This document shows positions 31,293 through 38,823 of a stretch of DNA of 64,000 bases, piece after piece. The first letter of the stretch is position 1. Every line of letters starts with the position of its first letter. Source of the stretch: Betaproteobacteria bacterium (GTDB lineage Bacteria > Pseudomonadota > Gammaproteobacteria > Burkholderiales > Rhodocyclaceae). The DNA lies in the NCBI GenBank assembly GCA_012026885.1, contig VEPL01000025.1, positions 358,595 through 422,594 of the forward strand. Reading direction: 5' to 3'. The notes under the pieces were generated by a model. The model saw nothing but the letters and a program-made list of their open reading frames with translations. It was not told the DNA's origin and ran no database searches. The position numbers and the translations under genes were made by a program.

Positions 31293-32710
31293 CAGGCGCT
31301 TCCTTTGCTGCGGTTGGCATGGGCGACCAATGCTGCGACAGCGCACGAGGCGGTGCGTGTCTCGGCGCTGTCGGCACGGCTGGTCAGGACGATCGGCGCG
31401 CGCGTACCGAGGACGATGCCCGCGGTCAGCGCGTTGGCGAGGTATTCGAGCTGCTTGGCGACCATGTTGCCCGATTCGAGGTCGGGAACGACGAGGATCT
31501 CGGCGTGACCGGCGACGGCGGACTTGATGCCCTTGGTCTTGGCGGCGACGATCGAAACGGCGTTGTCGAAGGCCAGCGGTCCGTCGAGGATGCCGCCGCG
31601 GATCTGGCCGCGGTCGGCCATCTTGCACAGCGCCGCAGCGTCAAGCGTGGACTGGATTTTCGGGTTGACGGTCTCGACCGCCGACAGGATGGCCACCTTG
31701 GGTTCGGGGATGCCGATGATGTGGGCGAGGTCGATCGCGTTCTGGATGATGTCGACCTTGTCCTCGAGCGTCGGCGCAATGTTGATCGCCGCGTCGGTGA
31801 TCAGCAGGGGACGATGGTAGGTCGGTACGCTCATCAGGAACACGTGGCTGATGCGGCGCGCAGTGCGTAAACCGTTGGCGCGCGAGACGACCTCGCTCAT
31901 CAGTTCATCGGTGTGCAGGCTGCCCTTCATCAGCGCTTCGGCATCGCCGGTACGGACCAGAGACACGGCGATCGCCGCGGAATCGTGGCTGTGGCGCGCG
32001 TTGACCACGCGGATGCCGTGCAGGTCGATGGCGAATTCCTCGGCCAAGGACCGGATTTTCGCTTCCGGACCGACCAGGATGGGCTCGATGATGCCTTCCT
32101 GGAACGCCATGACCGGCCCCTTGAGCGACTCCTTGTCGCAGGGGTGGGCAACCGCGGTGGGGATTGGCTCGAGGCCGCGGACGAGGGCGAGCATCTGCTG
32201 GAAGCGCGCATGCTTGTCGTCGATGCTCACCGACGTCACGTGAACATTCTCGACCAGTGAAATCTTCTCGCTGGGCGCGCGAACCTCGACCGTTCCGCGC
32301 ACGACCTGCAACCGGTCCTGATTCGTGCATACGCAGTCGAGGACGACGTGGCGGTTGTGGTCGAATTTCTGCTTCGCGGTGACGGTGATGGTAACGGTGT
32401 CGCCGATGGTTACCGGGCGGGAGAAGTGCAGGGATTCGTCGACCAGGATGGTGCCCGGTCCAGGGAACTGCGTACCAAGGACGGTCGCGATCAGCGAGCC
32501 GCTCCACATGCCGTGCGCCATGACCTCGCGGAACATGCCGGTCTCGGCGTAACCGGGACGGCCGGCCGCCGGTGTCATGTCGCCGGTGAGGACAGCGAAG
32601 AGGCGGACGTCCTCGGGCATGAGCGTCCGGGTCAGGCTGGACGATTCGCCGACCCGGATCTCGTCGTAGGTCTTGTTGACCACGTGGCGTTTTTCGGTGT
32701 CCTGCTGCAT
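31292..32710 (-). CDS. MaoC-like hydratase / phosphate acetyl(butyryl)transferase fusion
   Basis: A 472-residue two-domain protein. Residues about 10-140 form a MaoC hot-dog domain (LFAVLTGDMTPAAG, MAHGMWSGSLIATVLGTQFPGPGT). Residues about 165-472 form a phosphotransacetylase/phosphotransbutyrylase domain (SLVRTGDAEALMKGSLHTDELM, ILDGPLAFDNAVS, LVVPDLESGNM). It supplies acyl phosphate to AckA, with which it overlaps. The ATG at 32710 follows GAGGAG. An ATG at 32740 is unlikely because it lies at the predicted transcription start. This fusion is known in proteobacteria; the role of the MaoC part here (a crotonase-type step or acyl-CoA binding) is inference. Confidence 0.9.
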   Translation of the reverse strand: MQQDTEKRHVVNKTYDEIRVGESSSLTRTLMPEDVRLFAVLTGDMTPAAGRPGYAETGMFREVMAHGMWSGSLIATVLGTQFPGPGTILVDESLHFSRPVTIGDTVTITVTAKQKFDHNRHVVLDCVCTNQDRLQVVRGTVEVRAPSEKISLVENVHVTSVSIDDKHARFQQMLALVRGLEPIPTAVAHPCDKESLKGPVMAFQEGIIEPILVGPEAKIRSLAEEFAIDLHGIRVVNARHSHDSAAIAVSLVRTGDAEALMKGSLHTDELMSEVVSRANGLRTARRISHVFLMSVPTYHRPLLITDAAINIAPTLEDKVDIIQNAIDLAHIIGIPEPKVAILSAVETVNPKIQSTLDAAALCKMADRGQIRGGILDGPLAFDNAVSIVAAKTKGIKSAVAGHAEILVVPDLESGNMVAKQLEYLANALTAGIVLGTRAPIVLTSRADSAETRTASCAVAALVAHANRSKGSA

Positions 32711-32744
32711 GTGCTCCTCGATCCCCTGTGCTACCGACATCGCG

Positions 32745-32773
32745 AGTATAGGTTGCTGCGGTGCAACACTCAA
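32745..32773 (-). promoter_or_regulatory. Sigma70-type promoter of the pta-ackA operon
   Basis: On the minus strand TTGAGT (32773-32768), a 17-bp spacer and TATACT (32750-32745) make a good sigma70 promoter. The predicted start near 32738 supports initiation of translation at the ATG at 32710. Confidence 0.7.
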
Positions 32774-33012
32774 CTTTCACGGCACTGGTGCCGCTTTGCT
32801 GGCCGCCCCGGGGAAGGAAGCATCCTTTCATTCAGCGCGAGCGGCCAGGCAATTTTTGGTGCTCCGGCCGATCGCGGGCGTGTGATTCATGAGTGCCGTC
32901 AGCTCGATGTTGCGTCGCCACAAAAGGTTCGCAAGCGATCGCTTTTAAGGGAGTTTTCGCGTGTTGTGGCGCAGCATTGTGGGCTGTGTAAAGCGCCTTT
33001 CCTTGATCTTTG

Positions 33013-33028
33013 ACAACACATTGTCATG
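33013..33028. promoter_or_regulatory. Inverted repeat upstream of hoxF (possible operator)
   Basis: TGACAA-CACA-TTGTCA is a perfect 6-bp inverted repeat with a 4-bp spacer, centred 55 bp before the hoxF start. It contains TTGACA (33012-33017), but no good -10 lies 16-18 bp downstream. An imperfect FNR-like TTGATctttGACAA (33005-33018) overlaps it. The 302 bases between the two divergent operons hold nothing else I can name beyond the pta promoter. Confidence 0.45.
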
Positions 33029-33075
33029 TCCCGGTGCTAGGCTGTTCGCGTCTTCGAAACATTCGGGAGTCCGCC

Positions 33076-34974
33076 GTGGCGCGAGACGAGATGCATGCCC
33101 AAGGCGTCGCCGGGGTGGTCGACCGCGTCGCCGCCCGGTACCGCCGGGATCCGACCTGCATGGTGCAGATCCTGCGCGAAATTCAGGAAGCCTGCGACTG
33201 GATCTCGCCGGAAGCGATCGACCGGTTGCAGGCCACGCTCGGCTTGCCGCGCACCAAGGTCGAGGGGGTCGCCGGCTTCTATTCCTTCTTCTACCTGAAC
33301 CCGCGCGGCAGGTACCGCATCCTTTTTTCGGACAACATCACCGACCGCATGCTCGGCAGCAAGGCGCTGATCGACCGCCTGTGCAACAGCCTCTGGGTCG
33401 AACTGGGCAAGGTTTCCGAGGACGGCCTCGTCAGCGTCGCGCAGACCGCCTGTACCGGCCTTTGCGACCAGGGGCCGGCGCTGCTGGTCAACAATTATGC
33501 GATCGGCGGTTTGACGCCGCAGCGCATCGACGAGATCGCCGAACTGATCCGCAGCCGTACGCCACTACCGGAATGGCCGGCCGAGTATTTTCGTGTCGAG
33601 GACAATATCCGGCGCACGGATATCCTGCTCGGCAGCGAGCTGACACCGGGCGACGCCCTGCGCGCGGCGCGCGCCCGCGCTCCGGACGAAGGGCTGATGG
33701 CCTCGAACATGCGCTCCTGGCGCGAGGGCCTGCCGACTGGCCTCGGGGGCCCGGTGGCGGTGCTCGACGAAATCAAGCGCGCCAACCTGCGCGGGCGGGG
33801 CGGCGCCGGGTTCATCACCGGCCTCAAGTGGGAGGCTTGCCGCAATGCACCGCTGAAGGCCGGGCAGCAGCGCATCGTCGTCTGCAATGCCGACGAAGGG
33901 GAACCCGGTACCTTCAAGGACCGTGTCCTGCTAAATACCTATCCCGACCTTGTCTTCGAGGGCATGACCGTAGCCGCCTACGCGGTCGGCGCGACCAGGG
34001 GGTTCGTCTATCTGCGCGGTGAATACCGCTACCTGCTCGACCGGCTCAACGCGGTTCTCGCCGAGCGCCGGCGCGCCAACCTGCTTGGCGCGGACATCCT
34101 CGGCAATCCGGGGGCCGACTTCGACATCGAGATCCATGTCGGGGCCGGTGCCTACGTCTGCGGCGAGGAGTCGGCGCTGATCGAGTCGCTCGAGGGCAAG
34201 CGCGGCACGCCGCGCAACCGTCCGCCTTTCCCGGTGACCAACGGCTACCTCGACCAGCCGACCATCGTGAACAACGTCGAGACCTTCGCGGCTGCAGCGA
34301 TGATTGCCCTGAAAGGCGGCGACTGGTATGCCGGGATCGGGACGAAGCATTCGGCCGGGACGAAGATCCTCTCGGTATCGGGCGATTGCGAGCGGCCGGG
34401 CATCTACGAGTACCCGTTCGGGGTCAGCGTGCGCCAGGTGCTCCACGATTGCGGCGCCCGTGACACGCAGGCGGTGCAGGTCAGCGGGCCCTCCGGCATC
34501 TGCGTCGCCGCCGACGAGTTCGACCGCATCATCGGTTTCGAGGACATCCCGACGGCCGGTGCCTTCACGGTCTTCGATCACAGCCGCGACATGTTCGAGG
34601 TGGCCCGCAACTACGTGCATTTCTTCCAGCACGAAAGCTGCGGTTTCTGTACGCCTTGCCGGGTCGGCACCTCGCTGCTCAAGAACCTGATGGACAAGTT
34701 GCACAACGGCGCCGGCTCGCCCTACGACTTTGCCGAGATCGAAAACCTCAATCGCCTGCTCCAGTCGATGAGCCACTGCGGCCTCGGGCATACGGCCTGC
34801 AACCCGGTTCTCGACACCATCGCCAAGTTCCGCCCGGCCTATGAGAAACACATGATCCATAGTGAATTCACGCCGGCCTTCGACCTTGACCGGGAGCTGG
34901 CCGAAGCCCGTCAGATGACCGGGCGCGACGACGCCGGCGCACACCTAGCTAGCGTGCATGGAGGTAGAGCATGA
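33076..34974 (+). CDS. hoxF: NAD-reducing hydrogenase diaphorase subunit HoxF
   Basis: A 632-residue NADH-binding flavoprotein of a soluble NiFe hydrogenase. Residues 1-155 are a NuoE/HoxE-like thioredoxin-fold domain, and residues about 185-610 are NuoF-like. The latter has [41 protein letters not shown] and the cluster motif ESCGFCTPCRVGT. In the N-terminal domain only CTGLC (Cys126, Cys130) is kept; the first NuoE cysteine pair is replaced by Ser85 and Asp90. The GTG start at 33076 follows GGAG by 6 nt; an ATG at 33091 is the alternative. The hoxU ATG overlaps the stop (ATGA). Confidence 0.95.
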   Translation: MARDEMHAQGVAGVVDRVAARYRRDPTCMVQILREIQEACDWISPEAIDRLQATLGLPRTKVEGVAGFYSFFYLNPRGRYRILFSDNITDRMLGSKALIDRLCNSLWVELGKVSEDGLVSVAQTACTGLCDQGPALLVNNYAIGGLTPQRIDEIAELIRSRTPLPEWPAEYFRVEDNIRRTDILLGSELTPGDALRAARARAPDEGLMASNMRSWREGLPTGLGGPVAVLDEIKRANLRGRGGAGFITGLKWEACRNAPLKAGQQRIVVCNADEGEPGTFKDRVLLNTYPDLVFEGMTVAAYAVGATRGFVYLRGEYRYLLDRLNAVLAERRRANLLGADILGNPGADFDIEIHVGAGAYVCGEESALIESLEGKRGTPRNRPPFPVTNGYLDQPTIVNNVETFAAAAMIALKGGDWYAGIGTKHSAGTKILSVSGDCERPGIYEYPFGVSVRQVLHDCGARDTQAVQVSGPSGICVAADEFDRIIGFEDIPTAGAFTVFDHSRDMFEVARNYVHFFQHESCGFCTPCRVGTSLLKNLMDKLHNGAGSPYDFAEIENLNRLLQSMSHCGLGHTACNPVLDTIAKFRPAYEKHMIHSEFTPAFDLDRELAEARQMTGRDDAGAHLASVHGGRA

Positions 34975-35669
34975 GCCAGAGCTTCGTTCTCGACGGCAAG
35001 GGCATCCCTTTCGAGGATGGGCAGACCATCCTTCAGGCGGCCGGCAATGCAGGGGTCTTCATTCCCCACCTCTGTTTTCACCCGGAGTTCAAGCCGCACG
35101 GTTCGTGCAAGCTGTGCACGGTCAAGGTCAATGGCCGTCACACCGCATCGTGCACCATGCGCGCCATGCCGGGCATGGTGGTCGAGAGCAATACCGAGGA
35201 GTTGAACGGCGAACGGCGAGCGCTGACCCAGATGCTCTTCGTCGAGGGCAACCACTTCTGCCCCTCATGCGAGAAGAGCGGCAATTGCCAGTTGCAGGCC
35301 ACTGCCTACCACCTCGGCATGATGAGTCCGCATTTCGACCATTTTTTCCCCAATCGCGCGGTCGACGCCTCGCATCCCGAGTTTTTGCTCGACTTCAATC
35401 GCTGCATCCTGTGCTCGCTGTGCGTGCGCGCCAGCCGCGATGTCGATGGCAAGAATGTCTTCGCGCTGTCGGGACGCGGCATCAAGACCCACCTGATCGT
35501 CAATGCGAAGTCGGGCCGCCTCGCCGATACCGATTTCTCTCTCGCCGACAAGGCGGCTTCGGTCTGCCCGGTAGGCGTCATCCTCCGGAAGCGCCAGGGG
35601 TTTGCCGTGCCGATCGGCGAGCGCCGCTTCGACAAGGCGCCGATCGAAGCCTCGGCGAAGGAGGCCTGA
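34971..35669 (+). CDS. hoxU: NAD-reducing hydrogenase diaphorase subunit HoxU
   Basis: A 232-residue electron-transfer subunit homologous to the N-terminal part of NuoG. Cluster motifs visible are HLCFHPEFKPHGSCKLC with a later cysteine (ASCTMRA), CPSCEKSGNCQLQ, and CILCSLCVRASRD with CPVG. It passes electrons from HoxYH to HoxF. The frame overlaps hoxF by 4 nt and ends 1 nt before hoxY. Confidence 0.95.
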   Translation: MSQSFVLDGKGIPFEDGQTILQAAGNAGVFIPHLCFHPEFKPHGSCKLCTVKVNGRHTASCTMRAMPGMVVESNTEELNGERRALTQMLFVEGNHFCPSCEKSGNCQLQATAYHLGMMSPHFDHFFPNRAVDASHPEFLLDFNRCILCSLCVRASRDVDGKNVFALSGRGIKTHLIVNAKSGRLADTDFSLADKAASVCPVGVILRKRQGFAVPIGERRFDKAPIEASAKEA

Positions 35670-35670
35670 C

Positions 35671-36219
35671 ATGGATGCCCCGCGCAAGCTCAAGGTTGCG
35701 ACCACGTCGCTCGCCGGCTGCTTCGGTTGCCACATGTCCTTCCTCGACATCGACGAGCGCCTCTTTACGCTGCTCGAACACATCGAGTTCGACCGCTCGC
35801 CGCTGACCGACATCAAGCACGTCAGCCCCGGTACCGACATCGGCATCATCGAGGGCGGGCTGTGCAATGCCGAGAACGTCCATGTCCTGCGCGAGTTCCG
35901 CCAGAACTGCCGGATCCTGATTGCGATCGGGGCCTGTGCGGTGAACGGCGGCTTGCCGGCCCAACGCAACCACCTTCCGTTGCCGGTCATCCTCGAGGAG
36001 GTCTACCACACCAGCCCGGGACTGGCGAACGGCCTCATTCCCAACGATCCGGAGCTGCCGCTGCCGTTGAACAAGGTGCACCCGATCCATGAGGTCGTGA
36101 AGATAGACTATTTCATCCCCGGCTGTCCGCCTTCCGGCGATGCGATCTGGAAGGTGCTCACCGACCTGCTCGCCGGGCGCGAGCCGGAACTGGGCCACGG
36201 CCTGATGCACTACGATTGA
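35671..36219 (+). CDS. hoxY: NiFe hydrogenase small subunit HoxY
   Basis: A 182-residue hydrogenase small subunit carrying the proximal [4Fe-4S] cluster. Ligands are seen in LAGCFGCHMSFLDIDE, GACAVNGG and PGCPPSGDAIW. It lacks the long medial/distal-cluster C-terminal domain and the Tat signal of membrane-bound uptake enzymes, which places the enzyme in the cytoplasm. The ATG at 35671 is preceded by AAGGAGG. Upstream in-frame sequence lies in hoxU. Confidence 0.95.
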   Translation: MDAPRKLKVATTSLAGCFGCHMSFLDIDERLFTLLEHIEFDRSPLTDIKHVSPGTDIGIIEGGLCNAENVHVLREFRQNCRILIAIGACAVNGGLPAQRNHLPLPVILEEVYHTSPGLANGLIPNDPELPLPLNKVHPIHEVVKIDYFIPGCPPSGDAIWKVLTDLLAGREPELGHGLMHYD

Positions 36220-36232
36220 ACGAGGCAGAAAG

Positions 36233-37696
36233 ATGAGCTTCCAACTCGAAACCGCCGCGCATCCGGAACGCCTGCGCCGCGTCGCCATCGACCCAGTATC
36301 GCGCGTCGAGGGGCACGGCAAGGTGACCATACTCCTCGACAACCAGAACAAGGTGCATCAGGTGCGCCTGCATATCGTCGAGTTCCGCGGCTTCGAAAAA
36401 TTCATCCAGGGGCGCCCGTACTGGGAAGTGCCGGTCATGGTCCAGCGCCTGTGCGGGATTTGCCCGGTGTCGCATCATCTCGCCGCCTCCAAGGCGCTCG
36501 ATCTCGTGGTCGGTGCGAAGAAGCTGACACCGGCAGCAGAGAAGCTGCGCCGCCTGATGCACTATGGCCAGATGCTACAGTCGCACGCGCTGCACTTCTT
36601 TCACCTGTGCTCGCCTGACCTGTTGTTCGGCTTCGACAGCGATGTCACCCGGCGCAACATCGTCGGTGTCGCTGCCGCGCATCCGGAAACCGCGAAGCGC
36701 GGGGTCCTGCTGCGGAAGTTCGGCCAGGAGGTGATCCGCGTTACCGCCGGCAAGCGGGTGCACGGGACGGGGGCGGTGCCGGGGGGCGTCAACAAGTCGC
36801 TGACCATTGCCGAGCGTGACGAGTTGCTCAAGGAGATTTACCACATCGTGCAATGGTCGCGGGAAGCGGTACACCTGATTCAAAAGGTGCACATGCAGGA
36901 CCCCGGCCTCTATAACAGCTTCGGCATCTTCCGCTCCAACTTCATGTCCATCGTCGGCAACAACGGCGACCTCGACTTCTATCACGGTAGCCTGCGTGCC
37001 CGCGACGACAACGGCACGCTGATCTTCGACGGCGTCGACTACCAGCAGTACGCCAAGTACATCGAGGAGGAAGTGCGCCCCTGGAGCTACATGAAGTTTC
37101 CCTTCTTCAGGGCGCTGGGCCGCGAGAAGGGCTGGTACAAGGTCGGGCCGCTGGCGCGGGTGCAGAACTGCAACCAGATCTCGACGCCGTTCGCCGAGCA
37201 TGAGCGCAAGGAGTTCGTCGACTACGCCGGTGGCTCGCCGATGCATGCGCCGCTCGCCTACCACTGGACGCGGATGATCGAGATGCTGCATGCCGCCGAG
37301 GTGATCAAGGAGTTGCTGCACGATCCGGATATCCTCTCGAATGATCTGATGGTGCACGGCGAGCGCCAGATGGAGGGTGTCGGCGTCATCGAGGCGCCGC
37401 GCGGGACGCTTTTCCATCACTACCAGGTTGACGAAAACGACGTCGTCACTATGGCCAACCTGATCGTGTCGACGACCAACAACAACCAGGCGATGAACGA
37501 GGCGATCCGCCACGTCGCACGTCGCTACCTGAACGGGCGCGAGGTGACCGAGGGGCTGCTCAACCACATCGAGGTCGCCATCCGTGCCTTCGACCCCTGC
37601 CTGTCGTGCGCGACGCATGCGCTCGGCAAGATGCCGCTCGAGGTCGAACTGGTCGATGCCGAGGGTGGCCTCGTTCACGCCCTCAGCCGGTCGTGA
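36233..37696 (+). CDS. hoxH: NiFe hydrogenase large subunit HoxH
   Basis: A 487-residue catalytic subunit. The four NiFe-binding cysteines are in the N-terminal motif RLCGICPVSHH and the C-terminal motif DPCLSCATHAL. After the terminal His of DPCxxCxxH a ~25-residue extension (starting ALGKMPLEVELV) remains, to be cut off by the maturation protease encoded next door. RVEGHGKV marks the N terminus. With HoxFUY it forms a group 3d NAD-linked hydrogenase. No hyp maturation genes are in this window. Confidence 0.96.
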   Translation: MSFQLETAAHPERLRRVAIDPVSRVEGHGKVTILLDNQNKVHQVRLHIVEFRGFEKFIQGRPYWEVPVMVQRLCGICPVSHHLAASKALDLVVGAKKLTPAAEKLRRLMHYGQMLQSHALHFFHLCSPDLLFGFDSDVTRRNIVGVAAAHPETAKRGVLLRKFGQEVIRVTAGKRVHGTGAVPGGVNKSLTIAERDELLKEIYHIVQWSREAVHLIQKVHMQDPGLYNSFGIFRSNFMSIVGNNGDLDFYHGSLRARDDNGTLIFDGVDYQQYAKYIEEEVRPWSYMKFPFFRALGREKGWYKVGPLARVQNCNQISTPFAEHERKEFVDYAGGSPMHAPLAYHWTRMIEMLHAAEVIKELLHDPDILSNDLMVHGERQMEGVGVIEAPRGTLFHHYQVDENDVVTMANLIVSTTNNNQAMNEAIRHVARRYLNGREVTEGLLNHIEVAIRAFDPCLSCATHALGKMPLEVELVDAEGGLVHALSRS

Positions 37697-38181
37697 CGGC
37701 ACCCGTCGTCATCTTTGCCGTCGGCAATCCGAGTCGCGGTGACGATGCGCTCGGCCCGCTTCTCGCCGGGCGCCTCGCTGCGTGGCTGGAAGCCGAGGGA
37801 TTGCGGGGGCGGATCGAGATTGTCGAGGATTTCCAACTCCAGATCGAGCACGCGCTGGATCTCGAGGGCAGGCAACTGGCGCTTTTCATCGATGCCGGCG
37901 CAGGTACCCCCGCTCCGTTCGTCCTCCGTCGCATCGCTCCGTCCGCGGCAGTGGCGCATTCGACCCACGCGCTGGCGCCCGAGGCCGTGCTCGAGGTTTT
38001 TCGGCGGACCATGCGGCAGGAGCCGCCGCCGTCCTATGTCCTCTGCGTGGCCGGAGCGGCATTCGGCCTTGGCGAACCGTTGACCGCAGCAGCCGGAATC
38101 AATGCCGACGCGGCCTTTGCCAAGCTGCAAGCGCTTTGCCGCGCACCGGAACTGCCCCTTCGGGAGGAGCAGGCGGCTTGA
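37693..38181 (+). CDS. hoxW: Hydrogenase maturation protease (HoxW type)
   Basis: A 162-residue HyaD/HoxW-type endopeptidase, expected to trim the HoxH C terminus after nickel insertion. It opens with the fold signature VIFAVGNPSRGDDALGP, whose aspartate is a metal ligand. A second acidic residue lies in FIDAGAG and a histidine in HSTHALAPEAVL. The GTG start overlaps the hoxH stop (GTGA), so production is tied to its substrate. The gene ends 17 nt from a convergent stress-protein gene. Confidence 0.9.
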   Translation: MTAPVVIFAVGNPSRGDDALGPLLAGRLAAWLEAEGLRGRIEIVEDFQLQIEHALDLEGRQLALFIDAGAGTPAPFVLRRIAPSAAVAHSTHALAPEAVLEVFRRTMRQEPPPSYVLCVAGAAFGLGEPLTAAAGINADAAFAKLQALCRAPELPLREEQAA

Positions 38182-38198
38182 AGCAAGCAATGCCGGGG

Positions 38199-38642
38199 TC
38201 AGCGATAGACCAGCACCGGTACCTTGGAGTGGGTCAGCACCTTGTTGGTCTCGCTGCCCAGCAGAAATCCGCTGAAGCCGCGACGGCCGTGCGAAGCCAT
38301 GAAGATCAGGTCGCAACCGGCCTTTTCGGCTCCTTCGATGATCGCCTCGTAGGGGACATCGCTGGTGGCCGTAGCGATCGCGCAGGGAACGCCCGCCTCG
38401 GCACACAACTTCTGGATCTCGCCGAGGTATTCGGTAGCCTGCTGTTCAGCCAGTTCGGCGAATTTCTCCGGCGTCGTCGGGTCGATCAATGCACCCTCGC
38501 CGAAATAGGCGATCGGATATTCCGGCTTGGCGAAGAAGGCCGTGATCCTGGCGCCGGCTTCCTTGGCGAAGGTGACCGCGCGGCGCACGGTAGCGCGCGA
38601 CAGGTCGGAACCGTCGGTCGGAACGAAAATATGCTTGAACAT
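38199..38642 (-). CDS. Universal stress protein (UspA family)
   Basis: A 147-residue single-domain Usp with the N-terminal HIFVPTDGSDLS strand and the ATP-binding segment MASHGRRGFSGFLLGSETNKVL followed by KVPVLVYR. The ATG at 38642 has GGGAGG 6 nt upstream; the longer frame is rejected. It is divergent from phaC across about 180 nt. A link to anaerobic or storage metabolism is suggested only by neighbours. Confidence 0.92.
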   Translation of the reverse strand: MFKHIFVPTDGSDLSRATVRRAVTFAKEAGARITAFFAKPEYPIAYFGEGALIDPTTPEKFAELAEQQATEYLGEIQKLCAEAGVPCAIATATSDVPYEAIIEGAEKAGCDLIFMASHGRRGFSGFLLGSETNKVLTHSKVPVLVYR

Positions 38643-38823
38643 GGATTGCCTCCCGTTTGATTCATGGCGGCTACAGCGCCATTCCGGATTCATGCTACGC
38701 CAAGTCGCCCTCGTTGCAAACCAGCTACCGTGGCGGCGGTGATGTGGGCGGTCGCACCTAATCCGGTCACCTTGCCTGTGGGATAATTACAAGATGCAAG
38801 CTCACGATGGTCGGAGGTTCGGA

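Noticed and set aside
32940..33000. Sigma54-like promoter (TGGC...TTGT near 32966) for hox
   Set aside because: The GG-to-GC spacing is one base short of the -24/-12 rule and the downstream half is TTGT rather than TTGC.
36575..37702. Minus-strand open frame (375 codons) opposite hoxH
   Set aside because: hoxH on the plus strand is complete and motif-verified; the antisense frame is a GC-bias shadow. The same applies to the long frames opposite nuoM, nrdJ, phaC and deaD.
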